Of a stretch of 64,000 nt of DNA, positions 15,937 through 25,253 are shown piece after piece. The notes below the pieces were generated by a model, which was given only the letters and a program-made list of their open reading frames with translations, was not told the DNA's origin and ran no database searches. The stretch comes from Nostoc sp. CENA543 (lineage in GTDB: Bacteria; Cyanobacteriota; Cyanobacteriia; Cyanobacteriales; Nostocaceae), in contig NZ_CP023278.1 of NCBI RefSeq assembly GCF_002896875.1, forward strand, positions 248,001-312,000, in the 5' to 3' direction. How positions within the stretch are numbered: position 1 is the stretch's first letter; each line of letters opens with the position of its first letter. The translations under genes were made by a program, and so were the position numbers.

Positions 15937-17589
15937 ATGACAGGGTTTACCATATTAGGGCGACGATGGGGTCGAGTGACAAGGTTTCTATCGTTGTTTT
16001 GTTTATGCTTATTGTTTGCGATCGCTTGTACACCAAGAGAACAGACAAATACTACACCTAGTAGTCCAGGAACTACAACGGCTGGGGATGGTCGGATCAC
16101 TGTGGGAACGACGGCCAAGCCCAGAACTTTAGATCCGGCGGATGCCTATGAGTTGGCATCCTTGGGTTTAGTATTTAATATGAGCGATCGCCTCTACACT
16201 TACGAACTAGGAAGCACGGAAATTAAGCCACAATTAGCGACAGCTTTACCTAAAGTGAGTGCAGATGGTCTCACCTACACTATCCCTATCCGTCAAGGAG
16301 TCGTTTTTCACGACGGTACGCCCTTTAATGCTAAGGCGATGGAGTTTAGTATCAAGCGGTTTATTGAAAATAAGGGTAAACCATCCTTCTTGTTAGCAGA
16401 TACAGTCAGTTCTGTAGCCGCTACAGGAGATTATGAGTTAACCATCAAACTCAAAAAACCTTTTGCCGCTTTTCCTGCTTTGTTAGCCTTCTCTGGGGTG
16501 TGTGCTGTTTCACCTGGTGCTTATGAAATTGGTGCGGGTAAATTTAAACCAGACACTTTTGTGGGAACTGGCCCTTATAAATTGGCACAGTATGGTACAG
16601 ATTCACTCCGTTTAGATATTTTTGATAAATATTGGGGAGAAAAACCCGCTAACAAAGGCGTTAACGTACAGATTCAGACCAGTCCTGTGAATTTGTTTAA
16701 TGCTTTCCGTACAGGCGCAGTTGATGTAGCTTACTTATCATTACAGCCAGATCAAATTCGTAGCTTAGAAGAAGGCGGTAAAAAAGGAGATTGGCAAGCA
16801 ATTACATCTCAGGGTAGTGTAGTTAGTTATTTAGTCTTAAATCGCAATCAAAAACCCTTAGATAAACCAGAAGTCAGACAGGCGATCGCTGCTATAATTG
16901 ACCGTCCACTCTTAATGGAACGAGTTTTATATGGTCAAGCTGATCCCCTTTACAGCATGATTCCCACCACATTCAATGTTTCTCAACCATTATTTAAAGA
17001 TAAATACAGTGATGGTAATTTTGAGAAAGCCAGACAATTATTAACAGCTGCTGGTTATTCCAAAGATAATCCGGTCAAAATTCCAGTTTGGTATCCTTCG
17101 AGTTCACCTACTCGCTCTTTAGCTGCACAAACACTAAAATCTTTAGTCGATACCAAAATGGATAATATAGTGCAGTTGGAAGTCAACACCGTAGAAGGTG
17201 CTACTTTCTTTAAAGACATTTCCAAAGGTTTATATCCTGCTGCTTTACTAGATTGGTATCCAGATTTCTTAGATCCCGATAACTACGTACAACCATTTTT
17301 AGCCTGTCAAAAGGGTTCAGATGCTAAAGGCTGTGAAGATGGCGGTAGCCAAACTCAGGGTTCGTTTTACTATAGCGAAACTATGAATAAATTAATTGAC
17401 CAACAACGTAAAGAACAAAACCCTGAAGCACGGCAGAAGATTTTTGAACAAATCCAAACCCAAGTGGTGAATGATGTACCTTACGTTCCCTTATGGCAAA
17501 GTAAAGACTATGTATTTGCCCAAAAAGGTGTAAGCAACGTACAACTTGACCCCACCCAGAACTTGATTTACAAAACTATCAAGAAATAG
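15937..17589 (+). CDS. Peptide/nickel-type ABC transporter substrate-binding lipoprotein
   Basis: A 550-residue family 5 solute-binding protein (DppA/OppA/NikA fold). An N-terminal signal ends in the lipobox LLFAIAC (cysteine near residue 31), so the mature protein should be lipid-anchored in the periplasm. Family markers follow: the strand RTLDPADAYE, a YTIPIRQGVVFHDGTPFNAK block near 112, GTGPYKL near 210, and the C-terminal VNDVPYVPLWQSKDY. It would deliver oligopeptides or similar ligands to the permease encoded about 210 bases downstream. The second permease and the ATPases of a complete importer are missing from this locus and may be encoded elsewhere. Confidence 0.93.
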   Translation: MTGFTILGRRWGRVTRFLSLFCLCLLFAIACTPREQTNTTPSSPGTTTAGDGRITVGTTAKPRTLDPADAYELASLGLVFNMSDRLYTYELGSTEIKPQLATALPKVSADGLTYTIPIRQGVVFHDGTPFNAKAMEFSIKRFIENKGKPSFLLADTVSSVAATGDYELTIKLKKPFAAFPALLAFSGVCAVSPGAYEIGAGKFKPDTFVGTGPYKLAQYGTDSLRLDIFDKYWGEKPANKGVNVQIQTSPVNLFNAFRTGAVDVAYLSLQPDQIRSLEEGGKKGDWQAITSQGSVVSYLVLNRNQKPLDKPEVRQAIAAIIDRPLLMERVLYGQADPLYSMIPTTFNVSQPLFKDKYSDGNFEKARQLLTAAGYSKDNPVKIPVWYPSSSPTRSLAAQTLKSLVDTKMDNIVQLEVNTVEGATFFKDISKGLYPAALLDWYPDFLDPDNYVQPFLACQKGSDAKGCEDGGSQTQGSFYYSETMNKLIDQQRKEQNPEARQKIFEQIQTQVVNDVPYVPLWQSKDYVFAQKGVSNVQLDPTQNLIYKTIKK

Positions 17590-17801
17590 TCATTAGTCAT
17601 TAGTCCTTGGTCATTAGTCATTAGTATTAGTATGAATTCTTTTGCAAAGACTGACTAACACTACAGAAGAATCATAAGGTAGTATGCGAGAAGCCAAGAG
17701 GCTATGGAGATGCAAAACTTGAATATTGACCTGATTGAGATGATTAACTAATGGCCATTGACTAATGACTAATGACTAATGACTAATAACTAATAATTAA
17801 A
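17590..17801. repeat. Heptamer repeat blocks between the ABC genes
   Basis: Two blocks of TCATTAG/TTAGTCA units (about 17588-17626) and GACTAAT units (about 17757-17790) flank 130 bases of unique sequence. They separate the binding protein from its likely permease without an obvious terminator. Confidence 0.8.
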
Positions 17802-18827
17802 ATGTCTAGATCAAAAGCCTTACAATACTACATTGTCTCTCGGTTGCTCCTAGCACCACTCCAGTTATTAACTATCATTACCATCGTATTTTTACTACTT
17901 CGCGCTACCCCAGGAGATCCCGCCGATGCGATTTTGGGGGGACGCGCACCGGAAGCTGCTAAAGAAGAATTAAGAAGACAATTAGGTTTGGATTTACCTT
18001 TATGGCTACAGTACCTCAATTATTTAGGTAGTTTGCTGCGATTCGATTTAGGTACATCCTTAACCAGCCGAGGACAGCAAGTTTGGAATATTATCGGACA
18101 ACATTTTCCCGCCACAGTAGAGTTAGCTGTCTGTAGTATGGCGGTGGCTTTGGTGGTTGGTATTGTGGTAGGAACACTTTCCGCTTCTCGTCCTGGAACG
18201 TCCTTTGATGTGGGTGGACGATTATTTGGTATTGTTACTTACGCACTGCCCATGTTTTGGGCGGGAATGTTGTTACAGTTGATTTTTTCTGTACAACTAG
18301 GTTGGTTTCCCAACTCTAACCGCTTCCCACCCAATCTTGACCCCCCCTCATTAATTACGGGTTTGTATACTGTAGATAGCTTACTCAAAGGCAACTTTAC
18401 TCAGTTTTTCGCATCTTTACATCATTTAGCCCTTCCCAGTATCACTTTAGGAATCTTATTGAGTGGGATTTTTGAGCGAATTGTCCGCGTGAATTTAAAA
18501 CAAACTCTCCGCGCTGACTATGTAGAAGCAGCTAGAGCCAGGGGAGTTGCGGAAAATAAAATTTTAGTCTCCCATGCGTTGAAAAATGCCTTAATTCCCG
18601 TGATTACAGTCCTGGGTTTAACCTTTGCTTCCTTGTTAGGGGGAGCCATTTTAACTGAAGTGACATTTTCTTGGCCGGGGTTGGCGAATAGACTATATCA
18701 AGCAATATCCGATCGCGATTATCCTACAGTACAGGGGGTACTAGTATTTTTTGGGGCGATCGTTGTTGGCGCGAGTATTTTGATTGATATTCTCAATGCT
18801 TACGTTGACCCCAGAATCCGTTATTAA
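17802..18827 (+). CDS. Peptide-type ABC transporter permease (DppB family)
   Basis: A 341-residue inner-membrane subunit with about six hydrophobic spans. It carries the DppB/OppB N-terminal signature (LRATPGDPADAILGG near residue 35, with LGLDLPLWLQYLNYL after it) and the ATPase-docking EAA motif (YVEAARARGVAENKILVSHA near 243). The C-terminal FSWPGLANRLYQAISDRDYP and DPRIRY ending are also typical. It forms the first of two permease subunits in such importers; no DppC partner follows here. With the upstream binding protein it probably imports peptides or a related solute. Confidence 0.94.
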   Translation: MSRSKALQYYIVSRLLLAPLQLLTIITIVFLLLRATPGDPADAILGGRAPEAAKEELRRQLGLDLPLWLQYLNYLGSLLRFDLGTSLTSRGQQVWNIIGQHFPATVELAVCSMAVALVVGIVVGTLSASRPGTSFDVGGRLFGIVTYALPMFWAGMLLQLIFSVQLGWFPNSNRFPPNLDPPSLITGLYTVDSLLKGNFTQFFASLHHLALPSITLGILLSGIFERIVRVNLKQTLRADYVEAARARGVAENKILVSHALKNALIPVITVLGLTFASLLGGAILTEVTFSWPGLANRLYQAISDRDYPTVQGVLVFFGAIVVGASILIDILNAYVDPRIRY

Positions 18828-18963
18828 GCATAGCCAAAAAGTTTGTAGTCAGGACTTTAGTCCTTATTTTTTAGGCTTAATTCCTGACTCAAAAATTGCT
18901 GATTTCACACTCTAGATACTGCTTTCATCCACAAATATTGCTACACATAAGTAGAGGTTAAAA

Positions 18964-19578
18964 ATGCCATACAGTGCCTTTACTTTCAACAAAGTGAAAA
19001 AAGATTTCAACCTCACAGTCATTGAAAATCAAGATTTATTCTTGAATACCCCAACTGTTGCACCTACCGATTACCTCAACATTATTCTGGCAGAACATTT
19101 GCCTTTAGTAACAGCAATCAATACGGAAAAAGCTCGTTCAGAATTGGTTATTATGCCGATTCTCATAGAAGTTAGGCGTTATTTAAAATACCAAGTTAGT
19201 ATTTTTTCTGGGTCAGAATTTAATGTTGATGCTGATAAAGGACTAGAAGGACATTGTGATTTTATCTTGTGTAAATCGCAGGAACAATATGATATTACTG
19301 CTCCTGTAGTGACGATTGTGGAAGCTAAAAATGAAAGTATTAAATCTGGTTTAGGTCAGTGTATTGCTACAATGATTGCTTCTAAGTTGTTCAACAAACA
19401 ACAGGAAAACCCCATTAATGAAATTTATGGTGTAGTAACTACAGGAACTGATTGGAAATTCTTAAAACTTTGTAATCATACTGTTTTTATTGATAAGCAG
19501 GATTACTTTATTAGGGAAGTAGATAAAATTCTTGGTATTGTTGCTCATACTCTCATATCTGCCTCAGTCAGCAATTAA
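18964..19578 (+). CDS. Putative PD-(D/E)XK-fold protein of unknown function
   Basis: The 204-residue product has a likely nuclease core. An acidic residue sits in GHCDFILC (about 97-104), and after a short strand-turn comes VVTIVEAKNE (about 115-124). This spacing of D...ExK is that of PD-(D/E)XK restriction-endonuclease-like folds. A helix-rich region follows (GLGQCIATMIASKLF), then a strand pair (IYGVVTTGTDWKFLKL). These resemble type I restriction HsdR-like or DUF-type accessory nuclease domains. No methylase or other restriction gene is adjacent, so a host-defence role is only a possibility. A MITE sits 24 bases behind its stop codon. Confidence 0.65.
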   Translation: MPYSAFTFNKVKKDFNLTVIENQDLFLNTPTVAPTDYLNIILAEHLPLVTAINTEKARSELVIMPILIEVRRYLKYQVSIFSGSEFNVDADKGLEGHCDFILCKSQEQYDITAPVVTIVEAKNESIKSGLGQCIATMIASKLFNKQQENPINEIYGVVTTGTDWKFLKLCNHTVFIDKQDYFIREVDKILGIVAHTLISASVSN

Positions 19579-19602
19579 TTGCCAGCGCGAGAGCATTTTT
19601 TA

Positions 19603-19745
19603 GGCGTTGCTGAATCAGAATCTGAAATGCCAGAAATACCTTTCTTTTCCTTTATTACTTCGCGCCTTTGCACCTAACGCAAGCGGTTCCACATTCGCGG
19701 TATACGTGTACACGATATCAATTCATATCTCAATTCAGTAACGCC
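19603..19745. mobile_element. 143-bp MITE (copy 1) with 8-bp target duplication
   Basis: The ends are related inverted repeats (GGCGTTGCTGAATCAGAATCTG on the left; the right end reads GGCGTTACTGAATTGAGATATG on the other strand). They are flanked by the perfect direct repeat ATTTTTTA at 19595-19602 and 19746-19753. It has no coding capacity. It shares its terminal repeats with the element at 37963-38115. Such an element would need a transposase supplied from elsewhere. Confidence 0.85.
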
Positions 19746-19753
19746 ATTTTTTA

Positions 19754-20059
19754 TCTAGGAATGTAGACAATGCGAAAACCAACATTACTACTACCATAAA
19801 AAATACATTTGTTCAACTGTGATGAATGTTAGGTAATCAAAGTCTACGCAATATCTTGGTAATCGTAAGTTTACTTGATGAATTTATGTTTTAGCTTTAG
19901 CGTTTAGGAACTCAATGACTAAAGTCACGACTACAAACTAATTAAGTATATTTTCTAAAGCTAAGTGGAAGATTGATTTTTACTAGGTTAACGTATATAT
20001 TGCTTCCCATCTTTTGCCGCTAAAGTCATTGCTTAACAATGCGGTTTGATATTTTTACT
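19754..20059. other. rnhA upstream region
   Basis: AT-rich, with no open frame or clear hairpin. It should contain the RNase HI promoter. Confidence 0.5.
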
Positions 20060-20968
20060 ATGTCTACCCAACCGATAATCGAAAGTATATACACCGATGG
20101 TGCTTGCACTGGTAATCCTGGCCCTGGTGGCTGGGGTGTTGTTGTCTATTTCAATGATGGCTCAGTTCATGAAATGGGTGATGCCGCCAGCCACACCACA
20201 AATAATAAAATGGAGATGCAAGCCGCGATCGCTGCTTTACAATTTCTCCGTGCTTCTGGACAATCTCAACCCATCACTCTCTATACAGATAGCGAATACC
20301 TGATTAACTGTGTTACTAAATGGGTGAAAGGTTGGAAGCGTAAAGGCTGGAAAAAAGCCGATGGTAATCCAGTCCAAAATCAAGACTTGTTAGAAACTCT
20401 TGATGACCTCAATACTAAACAAGTCAATTGGCATCATGTCCGAGGACATTCTGGTAACGTCGGTAACGAACGCTGTGATGTGATTGCTCGCAGTTTTGCC
20501 AGTGGTAAAATGCCTTCATTGAAGCGATTACTCACTGATTACACTCATAAATCTTTACCTGACAATAACGGAAATATTGTATCAAAAGTACATAATCATG
20601 TTACAACCTCTACAATAGTTCACAAAACTATACAAGAAATCGAACCTTCCGCAACACAAACAACCACTATGGAACCATCTACCGCACAAGCTGCGGCTAC
20701 AGTCGAAGAACAGCTGCCTGAACAAAGGGTTGAACAACTCCGTAACTTAGTTGAAACTCTACGTATCGCTGACGAAATTGCTGCTAAAGGCTACCTGATT
20801 ACAAGTTCGGAATTGGCATACCTGATGGATGTCCACGCTAGTGCTGTCACCAGCAGAGGAGACCAATGGCGATGGCGAAATTGGATAGTTTCACGGGTAA
20901 GGCGTGAAGGAAATCAAATACTTTGGGAACTAGAACGAGGCGATCGCCTGGGAGGTGAAGAAGAGTAA
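20060..20968 (+). CDS. rnhA: Ribonuclease HI with a long C-terminal extension
   Basis: The N-terminal 150 residues are a complete RNase HI, which cuts the RNA strand of RNA-DNA hybrids. The four catalytic acids are in IYTDGACTGNPGPGG, KMEMQAAI, LYTDSEYLI and NERCDVIA, and a basic handle-like segment KGWKRKGWKKADG is present. The remaining half is extra: a low-complexity linker rich in T, Q and E, then a helical domain (about 225-300) with ITSSELAYLMDVHASAVTSR and WRWRNWIVSRVRREG that looks like a helix-turn-helix or winged-helix module. ATG at 20060 (MSTQP) is preferred to the upstream ATG at 20039, which adds seven non-conserved residues. Confidence 0.93.
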   Translation: MSTQPIIESIYTDGACTGNPGPGGWGVVVYFNDGSVHEMGDAASHTTNNKMEMQAAIAALQFLRASGQSQPITLYTDSEYLINCVTKWVKGWKRKGWKKADGNPVQNQDLLETLDDLNTKQVNWHHVRGHSGNVGNERCDVIARSFASGKMPSLKRLLTDYTHKSLPDNNGNIVSKVHNHVTTSTIVHKTIQEIEPSATQTTTMEPSTAQAAATVEEQLPEQRVEQLRNLVETLRIADEIAAKGYLITSSELAYLMDVHASAVTSRGDQWRWRNWIVSRVRREGNQILWELERGDRLGGEEE

Positions 20969-21071
20969 GTGGTGAGTGCTGAGTTATGAGTGCGGAGGAG
21001 TCAATTTTCTAGTGTAAAGATAGTGGGTGTCAGGTTGTTTGACTTTTCACTCTATGTAGAAAAGTTAACGT

Positions 21072-21168
21072 GAAACCTAACCCCCTAACCCCCTTCCCTA
21101 GTAGGGAAGGGGGAAAATTGAAAGTCTCTCTCCTTTTAGGGGAGAGGTTTGGAGAGGGGTTTTCCAGA
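21072..21168. repeat. Interspersed double-hairpin repeat
   Basis: About 97 bases. CCTAACCCCCTAA leads into a perfect 11-base stem CCCCCTTCCCT/AGGGAAGGGGG (21090-21114), then a second stem CTCTCC...GGAGAG, ending GAGAGGGGTTTTCC. It is non-coding and lies between rnhA and the convergent cruG. Confidence 0.75.
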
Positions 21169-21302
21169 TACCGTGAACAGTCAGGTCAGATTGTAAGTGT
21201 TAATTCTTGAGTTTTTCTACGAAAACCATTCATACAGAACACTTAATCAAGAAAAAATTCCTGTCATTCTTATTGACTCTACTCACCACTTCTCACTCCC
21301 CA

Positions 21303-21343
21303 CTCAGCACCGGCTAAACGCCGCGCTACCGCTAACAGCACTC
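21303..21343. repeat. 41-bp interspersed repeat (copy B, inverted)
   Basis: This is the reverse complement of 12988-13028 with one mismatch. It sits just downstream of cruG, again surrounded by CTCACTCCCC-type short repeats. Confidence 0.8.
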
Positions 21344-21354
21344 CCCACTCCCCA

Positions 21355-22551
21355 CTAATTCCCGTACTTTCTCCCCCGCCATTCTTTGGGTTTACGTAAT
21401 GCAGATAAGAAAATTCTCAACACCGCTAAAGGATCAGCAAAGGGAGAAAGCCAAAATAGCCAGCCAGCAGTAGCCGTTTTTCGATCATAGGAAGGTGCGA
21501 TCGCTAGTAACATGGCAAAGCGAATGAATAATAAAAATAAATTCAATCCCAATAAGCACTTTAAAGACCATGTCCCAGGTAAAGGTGACAGTAGGCTGAC
21601 CAAAAAGTAACTCAACACAATTATTAGAGGTAAACCTTGAACTGCCGAAAGTAACCATAAGTCTCCCCAAATTTGTGCTTGAGGTGAAGCATCTTTGAGG
21701 TCAAGACTACGCCCCCATTCTTTCCAAGTTTCTAAAGCTCCCTCATACATCCTGACTTTTAGCACCTTTGCGCCATCTAAAAAACCCACTTTAAAGCCTT
21801 GGGCGGCAATGTAACGAGCTAAGGTGACATCATCACAAAAGGAACTACTAGCACTGCTATAACCACCCACAGCAGCCAATACAGACCGACGGCATAAAAA
21901 ACACTGTCCATTGGCCATGACTCTTTCTGGCTGATCTGTAGTAATTCCAGCCGGGTCGAAGCGATAAAGTAGAGTCATTAATAATGCTGGTTGTAGCCAA
22001 CATTCTCCAGGATACTTGAGGATAAACTGCGGCGAGAGAGAAACCAAATCATAACCTTGATCTGTTGCTGTTTTCACTAAGCCAGCTACTAAACCAGGAT
22101 GGGGTTGTGTGTCTGCATCCATCCCTAAGAACCATTCACTATTTTCTGAACTAGATAAAAAGCCGTTATGCAACGCCCACGGACGACCTACCCAATTTGT
22201 AGGTAAGGGGTCATCATTCATGAGGCGAAAGCGGGGGTCTTGTTGCTGTGCCGCTTTTACTAGTTCGGGAGTCCCATCTTGGGATTTACTATCGACAACA
22301 ATAATTTCTCGGACTTCGTAACTCTGACGACTCAAACCTGCCAATAAAGGGCTAATTCGCAGGGCTTCATTCAGGGTGGGAATAACAACGCTGACACTGC
22401 CTAAAATTTCTGAAGTAGGCTGTTGGGGTTGAATGGGGGGATTGCGTCTTGGCCCCTTGAGTAGACGCGAAAGCAGTATCGCTGTCGCAGGTAATTGGAT
22501 GAGTAGGAAAAATAGCGATATCGCGCTTTCTACTATTAAAGCGTTGTCCAC
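21355..22551 (-). CDS. cruG: Family 2 glycosyltransferase, probable carotenoid 2'-O-glycosyltransferase CruG
   Basis: A membrane-bound GT2 enzyme of 398 residues. It has an N-terminal hydrophobic segment, the nucleotide-sugar motif VVIPTLNEALRI near residue 55, the metal-binding DAD in WFLGMDADTQPHPG near 140, a CDDVTLARYIAAQG motif near 235, and three to four C-terminal spans. The next gene upstream is cruF. In cyanobacteria the cruF-cruG pair makes myxol glycosides from gamma-carotene derivatives, which is the basis for the assignment. An upstream ATG (22656) would add 35 residues encoded by a heptamer repeat block; the GTG at 22551 (VDNALIV) is the likelier start. Confidence 0.8.
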   Translation of the reverse strand: MDNALIVESAISLFFLLIQLPATAILLSRLLKGPRRNPPIQPQQPTSEILGSVSVVIPTLNEALRISPLLAGLSRQSYEVREIIVVDSKSQDGTPELVKAAQQQDPRFRLMNDDPLPTNWVGRPWALHNGFLSSSENSEWFLGMDADTQPHPGLVAGLVKTATDQGYDLVSLSPQFILKYPGECWLQPALLMTLLYRFDPAGITTDQPERVMANGQCFLCRRSVLAAVGGYSSASSSFCDDVTLARYIAAQGFKVGFLDGAKVLKVRMYEGALETWKEWGRSLDLKDASPQAQIWGDLWLLSAVQGLPLIIVLSYFLVSLLSPLPGTWSLKCLLGLNLFLLFIRFAMLLAIAPSYDRKTATAGWLFWLSPFADPLAVLRIFLSALRKPKEWRGRKYGN

Positions 22552-22743
22552 GGTAAAAATATTGTGCAGTTGAAATCTTGAATATAGTTTTGCTTGGGGA
22601 ATTGGGCATGGGGAATCGGGCATTGGGAATAGAATGTTTTCTTTCACTTCCCTCATCCCTCATTCGGGGTTTGTCAGTTGCTATGAGGGAACCCCCTATT
22701 TTGCCAACTGACTCACCAGTTCCCAGTCCCTCATCTCATTTTT

Positions 22744-23652
22744 TTACTTCAGGGCAACTTTGACACTAGCCACAGAAACCTCAGTAGCTGCTGGTTCAAC
22801 AGCAATTGCAGATGGGGCAACTGTAGCTTTCCACCATAGCAGTATTGCTGGGGCTACGCCTGATACTAAACCTAGTAAGACAGGTACAGAAAATCCAGCC
22901 GCCAAACTCATGACAGTTGCAAAACCAAAGTTACCTAAATAGATCGCTAGGGGTAAATTTAGCTGCGATCGCTCAAATTTAATAGGCTGATTTCTCCACA
23001 ACAATGCAGCCACAGTCATAAACACTGAACCTGTACCCATCCAACCTGCAAAGTTTTGATAAGGCATCCCAAAAAATGCACCTGGTTGCTGCCAATACCA
23101 AAAAGGCAGAGATGTTTGGCTCATTGCTGGATCAAGGACAAAATCCCAGGATGTAAGTAACAACGCACCTAAAACAACTGCACCGATATGGCGTAACAAA
23201 CTCGGCTTTTTATCAACTGCTAAACCAGCGCGTCCTAACAGATAGGCAGAACAACCCACATAAAACCATGACAAGGGAATAGTAAATGGAACTAAACCAG
23301 CAATTTTATAACCCAAGCCACTTAAGTAACTGTAGTGACCAAAAGGAAACCCTGTGCTTGTTCCTAAAAGTTCACTGGTTAAGGAAATTAACACCGCAGG
23401 CAGCATAAATCCCAAGGCACGGCCTAAACCTAATGTGCGTAAGGCATATAAAAATACCGCAGCCGCCCCTAAAATCATGTAGACTACTCCACCTCCAGCC
23501 ATACTCCATTGCATGGCTGTTTGTCCTATCTCAGATAGATGAAGAATGACTTCGGCATTCGGTATAACCAATAGTATTCCTACCAATCCAAACACCATTG
23601 ACACAATATGACCAATAAGGCATACGCGCTCAAAGACAACAAGCTGTTTCAT
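22744..23652 (-). CDS. cruF: Carotenoid 1'-hydratase (gamma-carotene 1'-hydroxylase) CruF
   Basis: The product is 302 residues with about eight hydrophobic spans. The family-typical segment STGFPFGHYSYLSGLGYKIA is near residue 100, and the WDFVLDPAMS motif is near 165. CruF adds water across the end double bond of acyclic carotenoid ends, the step before glycosylation by CruG in myxoxanthophyll synthesis. It is immediately upstream of cruG on the same strand, separated by about 190 bases of heptamer repeats. Two ATGs are possible; the second (23652) has AAGGA six bases before it, whereas the first abuts that site. Confidence 0.85.
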   Translation of the reverse strand: MKQLVVFERVCLIGHIVSMVFGLVGILLVIPNAEVILHLSEIGQTAMQWSMAGGGVVYMILGAAAVFLYALRTLGLGRALGFMLPAVLISLTSELLGTSTGFPFGHYSYLSGLGYKIAGLVPFTIPLSWFYVGCSAYLLGRAGLAVDKKPSLLRHIGAVVLGALLLTSWDFVLDPAMSQTSLPFWYWQQPGAFFGMPYQNFAGWMGTGSVFMTVAALLWRNQPIKFERSQLNLPLAIYLGNFGFATVMSLAAGFSVPVLLGLVSGVAPAILLWWKATVAPSAIAVEPAATEVSVASVKVALK

Positions 23653-23658
23653 GATCAT

Positions 23659-24052
23659 TCCTTAAACAAGATGTGATATTCGGCTACTCTGCTGCTATCA
23701 GTTTACAAATGTTTACGAAAATATTTAACTAGTTTTGCCCGTAATTCTCTGCAAAAGTTTGTTGAACTTTTTTGTCAGAGAATGAAAATCTCTTGGTTGC
23801 ATCTAGAATAAATGGGATGATAAGGTTATAGTCTAAGCTATTAACGCCACAAAGTGTCTAGATAATCTAGCTTTTGTCTAGTAAAATCTACTTAACAATA
23901 ATTTCCCACCTGGGGGTTGCAAACATATATCAGGTTCAAAGCTGCTCATCACAAACAACGCTTTGAATGTGAGTGATTTATGACGTAGATCACAATTATT
24001 TCAGTAAGGCAAGGCTAAATTTGTAACAAGTAAATTAGATATTCACCAACCC
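23659..24052. other. Divergent promoter region cruF / 147-aa membrane protein
   Basis: An AT-rich spacer of about 390 bases. A small palindromic run around TCTAGATAATCTAGC (near 23857) and a GTGATTTATGACGTAGATCAC dyad (near 23970-23991) are the only structured parts. The latter could be a regulator-binding site, but no regulator can be named. Confidence 0.4.
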
Positions 24053-24496
24053 ATGCTGATTGTAAAGAGAATTCCTTGGATAACTTTGGGTCTACTAATA
24101 CTTACCTATGGTACGTTGGGTTGGTCTTTATCTGAAGCACAATCCCCCTGGTTCGTCTGGTTGGTGCTGGTGATGAGTTTGTTACTTTTAGTGGGAACTT
24201 TAACAGCCCCCTATTCAACTTTAGCTAAATACTCGGTTGTGCTACTCGGTTCCAACACTAAGACTTTTGTGGCTGCTGTGTTGGGAGCATTTTTGTTTTT
24301 TATGATGCTGGCTTGGTTTCGGATCTTTCTTGATACCTTATTGATTGTTGCGTCGGCAATATTAGCCAGAATCGATTTTCAATCAGCAGGATTTAGAGAA
24401 GGGCAAGCTTTTGTCGTTACCTGTGTTTTTTCAGTTGCAGGCGTAGGTTTGGGTGCCTTTGCTTATACAGCTATTACACAGAAGGTTTGGTTTTAG
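24053..24496 (+). CDS. Conserved cyanobacterial membrane protein
   Basis: The product is 147 residues with four hydrophobic segments at about 8-28, 33-52, 70-100 and 115-140. It contains charged or polar loops such as GTLTAPYSTLAKYS and ARIDFQSAGFREGQ. No enzyme motif is visible and I recognise no characterised family. The topology is four-span with both ends probably cytoplasmic. A bidirectional terminator separates it from the convergent rpmA. Confidence 0.7.
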   Translation: MLIVKRIPWITLGLLILTYGTLGWSLSEAQSPWFVWLVLVMSLLLLVGTLTAPYSTLAKYSVVLLGSNTKTFVAAVLGAFLFFMMLAWFRIFLDTLLIVASAILARIDFQSAGFREGQAFVVTCVFSVAGVGLGAFAYTAITQKVWF

Positions 24497-24520
24497 AAAC
24501 ATTTCTCAAAAACTTTTAGT

Positions 24521-24542
24521 AGTTGGGCAGAAATGCCCAACT
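24521..24542. terminator. Hairpin AGTTGGGCA-GAAA-TGCCCAACT
   Basis: A nine-base stem capped by a GAAA tetraloop lies between convergent genes (24053-24496 and rpmA). It is flanked by A/T-rich tracts on both sides and is well placed to terminate both transcripts. Confidence 0.75.
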
Positions 24543-24548
24543 AGAAAT

Positions 24549-24827
24549 TTAGCTAGCGACTGCTTCAGTAGCAACTGGTGGATAAACGCTGACTTTTTTA
24601 CTGGATTTACCCTTTCTTTCAAAGGTAACTACGCCGTCAACTAAGGCAAATAAAGTATCATCTTTGCCAATTCCAACGTTGTTACCAGGATGGAACTTAG
24701 TACCACGTTGACGCACAAGAATGTTGCCTGCACGTACAACTTGACCACCAAAACGCTTTACGCCTAACCGTTGAGCATTAGAATCACGACCGTTGCGTGT
24801 ACTACCTGTTCCCTTCTTATGAGCCAT
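24549..24827 (-). CDS. rpmA: 50S ribosomal protein L27
   Basis: A 92-residue ribosomal protein. The N-terminus [20 protein letters not shown] and the following LGVKRFGGQ are the L27 signature; this tail reaches the peptidyl-transferase centre. [20 protein letters not shown] completes the family pattern, and the C-terminus has a short non-conserved extension. It follows rplU by 33 bases in the usual rplU-rpmA operon. Confidence 0.98.
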   Translation of the reverse strand: MAHKKGTGSTRNGRDSNAQRLGVKRFGGQVVRAGNILVRQRGTKFHPGNNVGIGKDDTLFALVDGVVTFERKGKSSKKVSVYPPVATEAVAS

Positions 24828-24860
24828 AATTTCCTTTTTTTATTACTTCTTCTTTGACTA

Positions 24861-25229
24861 TTATTCAGCAGCAGGTTCAGCTGTTGCTGTAGCTGGAGCA
24901 GTTAAGACTGTACCGTCAATGGTAATGGAATCAATCATTAGTCTCGTAATTTCCTGGCGATGCCCCCGTTTTTTGCGGGTTTTCTTTTTCGGCTTCATTT
25001 TGTAAACCAGAACTTTGCGACCTCTCAAGTGGCGCATGACTGTACCTTGTACAGTTGCACCTGAGACTAAGGGTTGTCCGATGTTGATGCCGCCGTCATG
25101 CTGTACTAGCAAAACTGCATCTATTGTAACTTTTTCATTTGGCTCGACAGCGAGCAGTTCAATATCGTAAAAACGGCCTGGCTCAACTCTGAGTTGTTTA
25201 CCGCCAGTTTCAATAATTGCGTAGGTCAT
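24861..25229 (-). CDS. rplU: 50S ribosomal protein L21
   Basis: The 122-residue L21 protein binds 23S rRNA. Seen: the [18 protein letters not shown] start and the C-terminal rRNA-binding patch [16 protein letters not shown], after which a short alanine/threonine/glutamate tail extends the protein. It is the first gene of rplU-rpmA. The start is preceded by AAGGACAATTTC and, 25 bases upstream, by a structured leader (25254-25305). Confidence 0.98.
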   Translation of the reverse strand: MTYAIIETGGKQLRVEPGRFYDIELLAVEPNEKVTIDAVLLVQHDGGINIGQPLVSGATVQGTVMRHLRGRKVLVYKMKPKKKTRKKRGHRQEITRLMIDSITIDGTVLTAPATATAEPAAE

Positions 25230-25253
25230 GAAATTGTCCTTGAGGTTGCCGTA

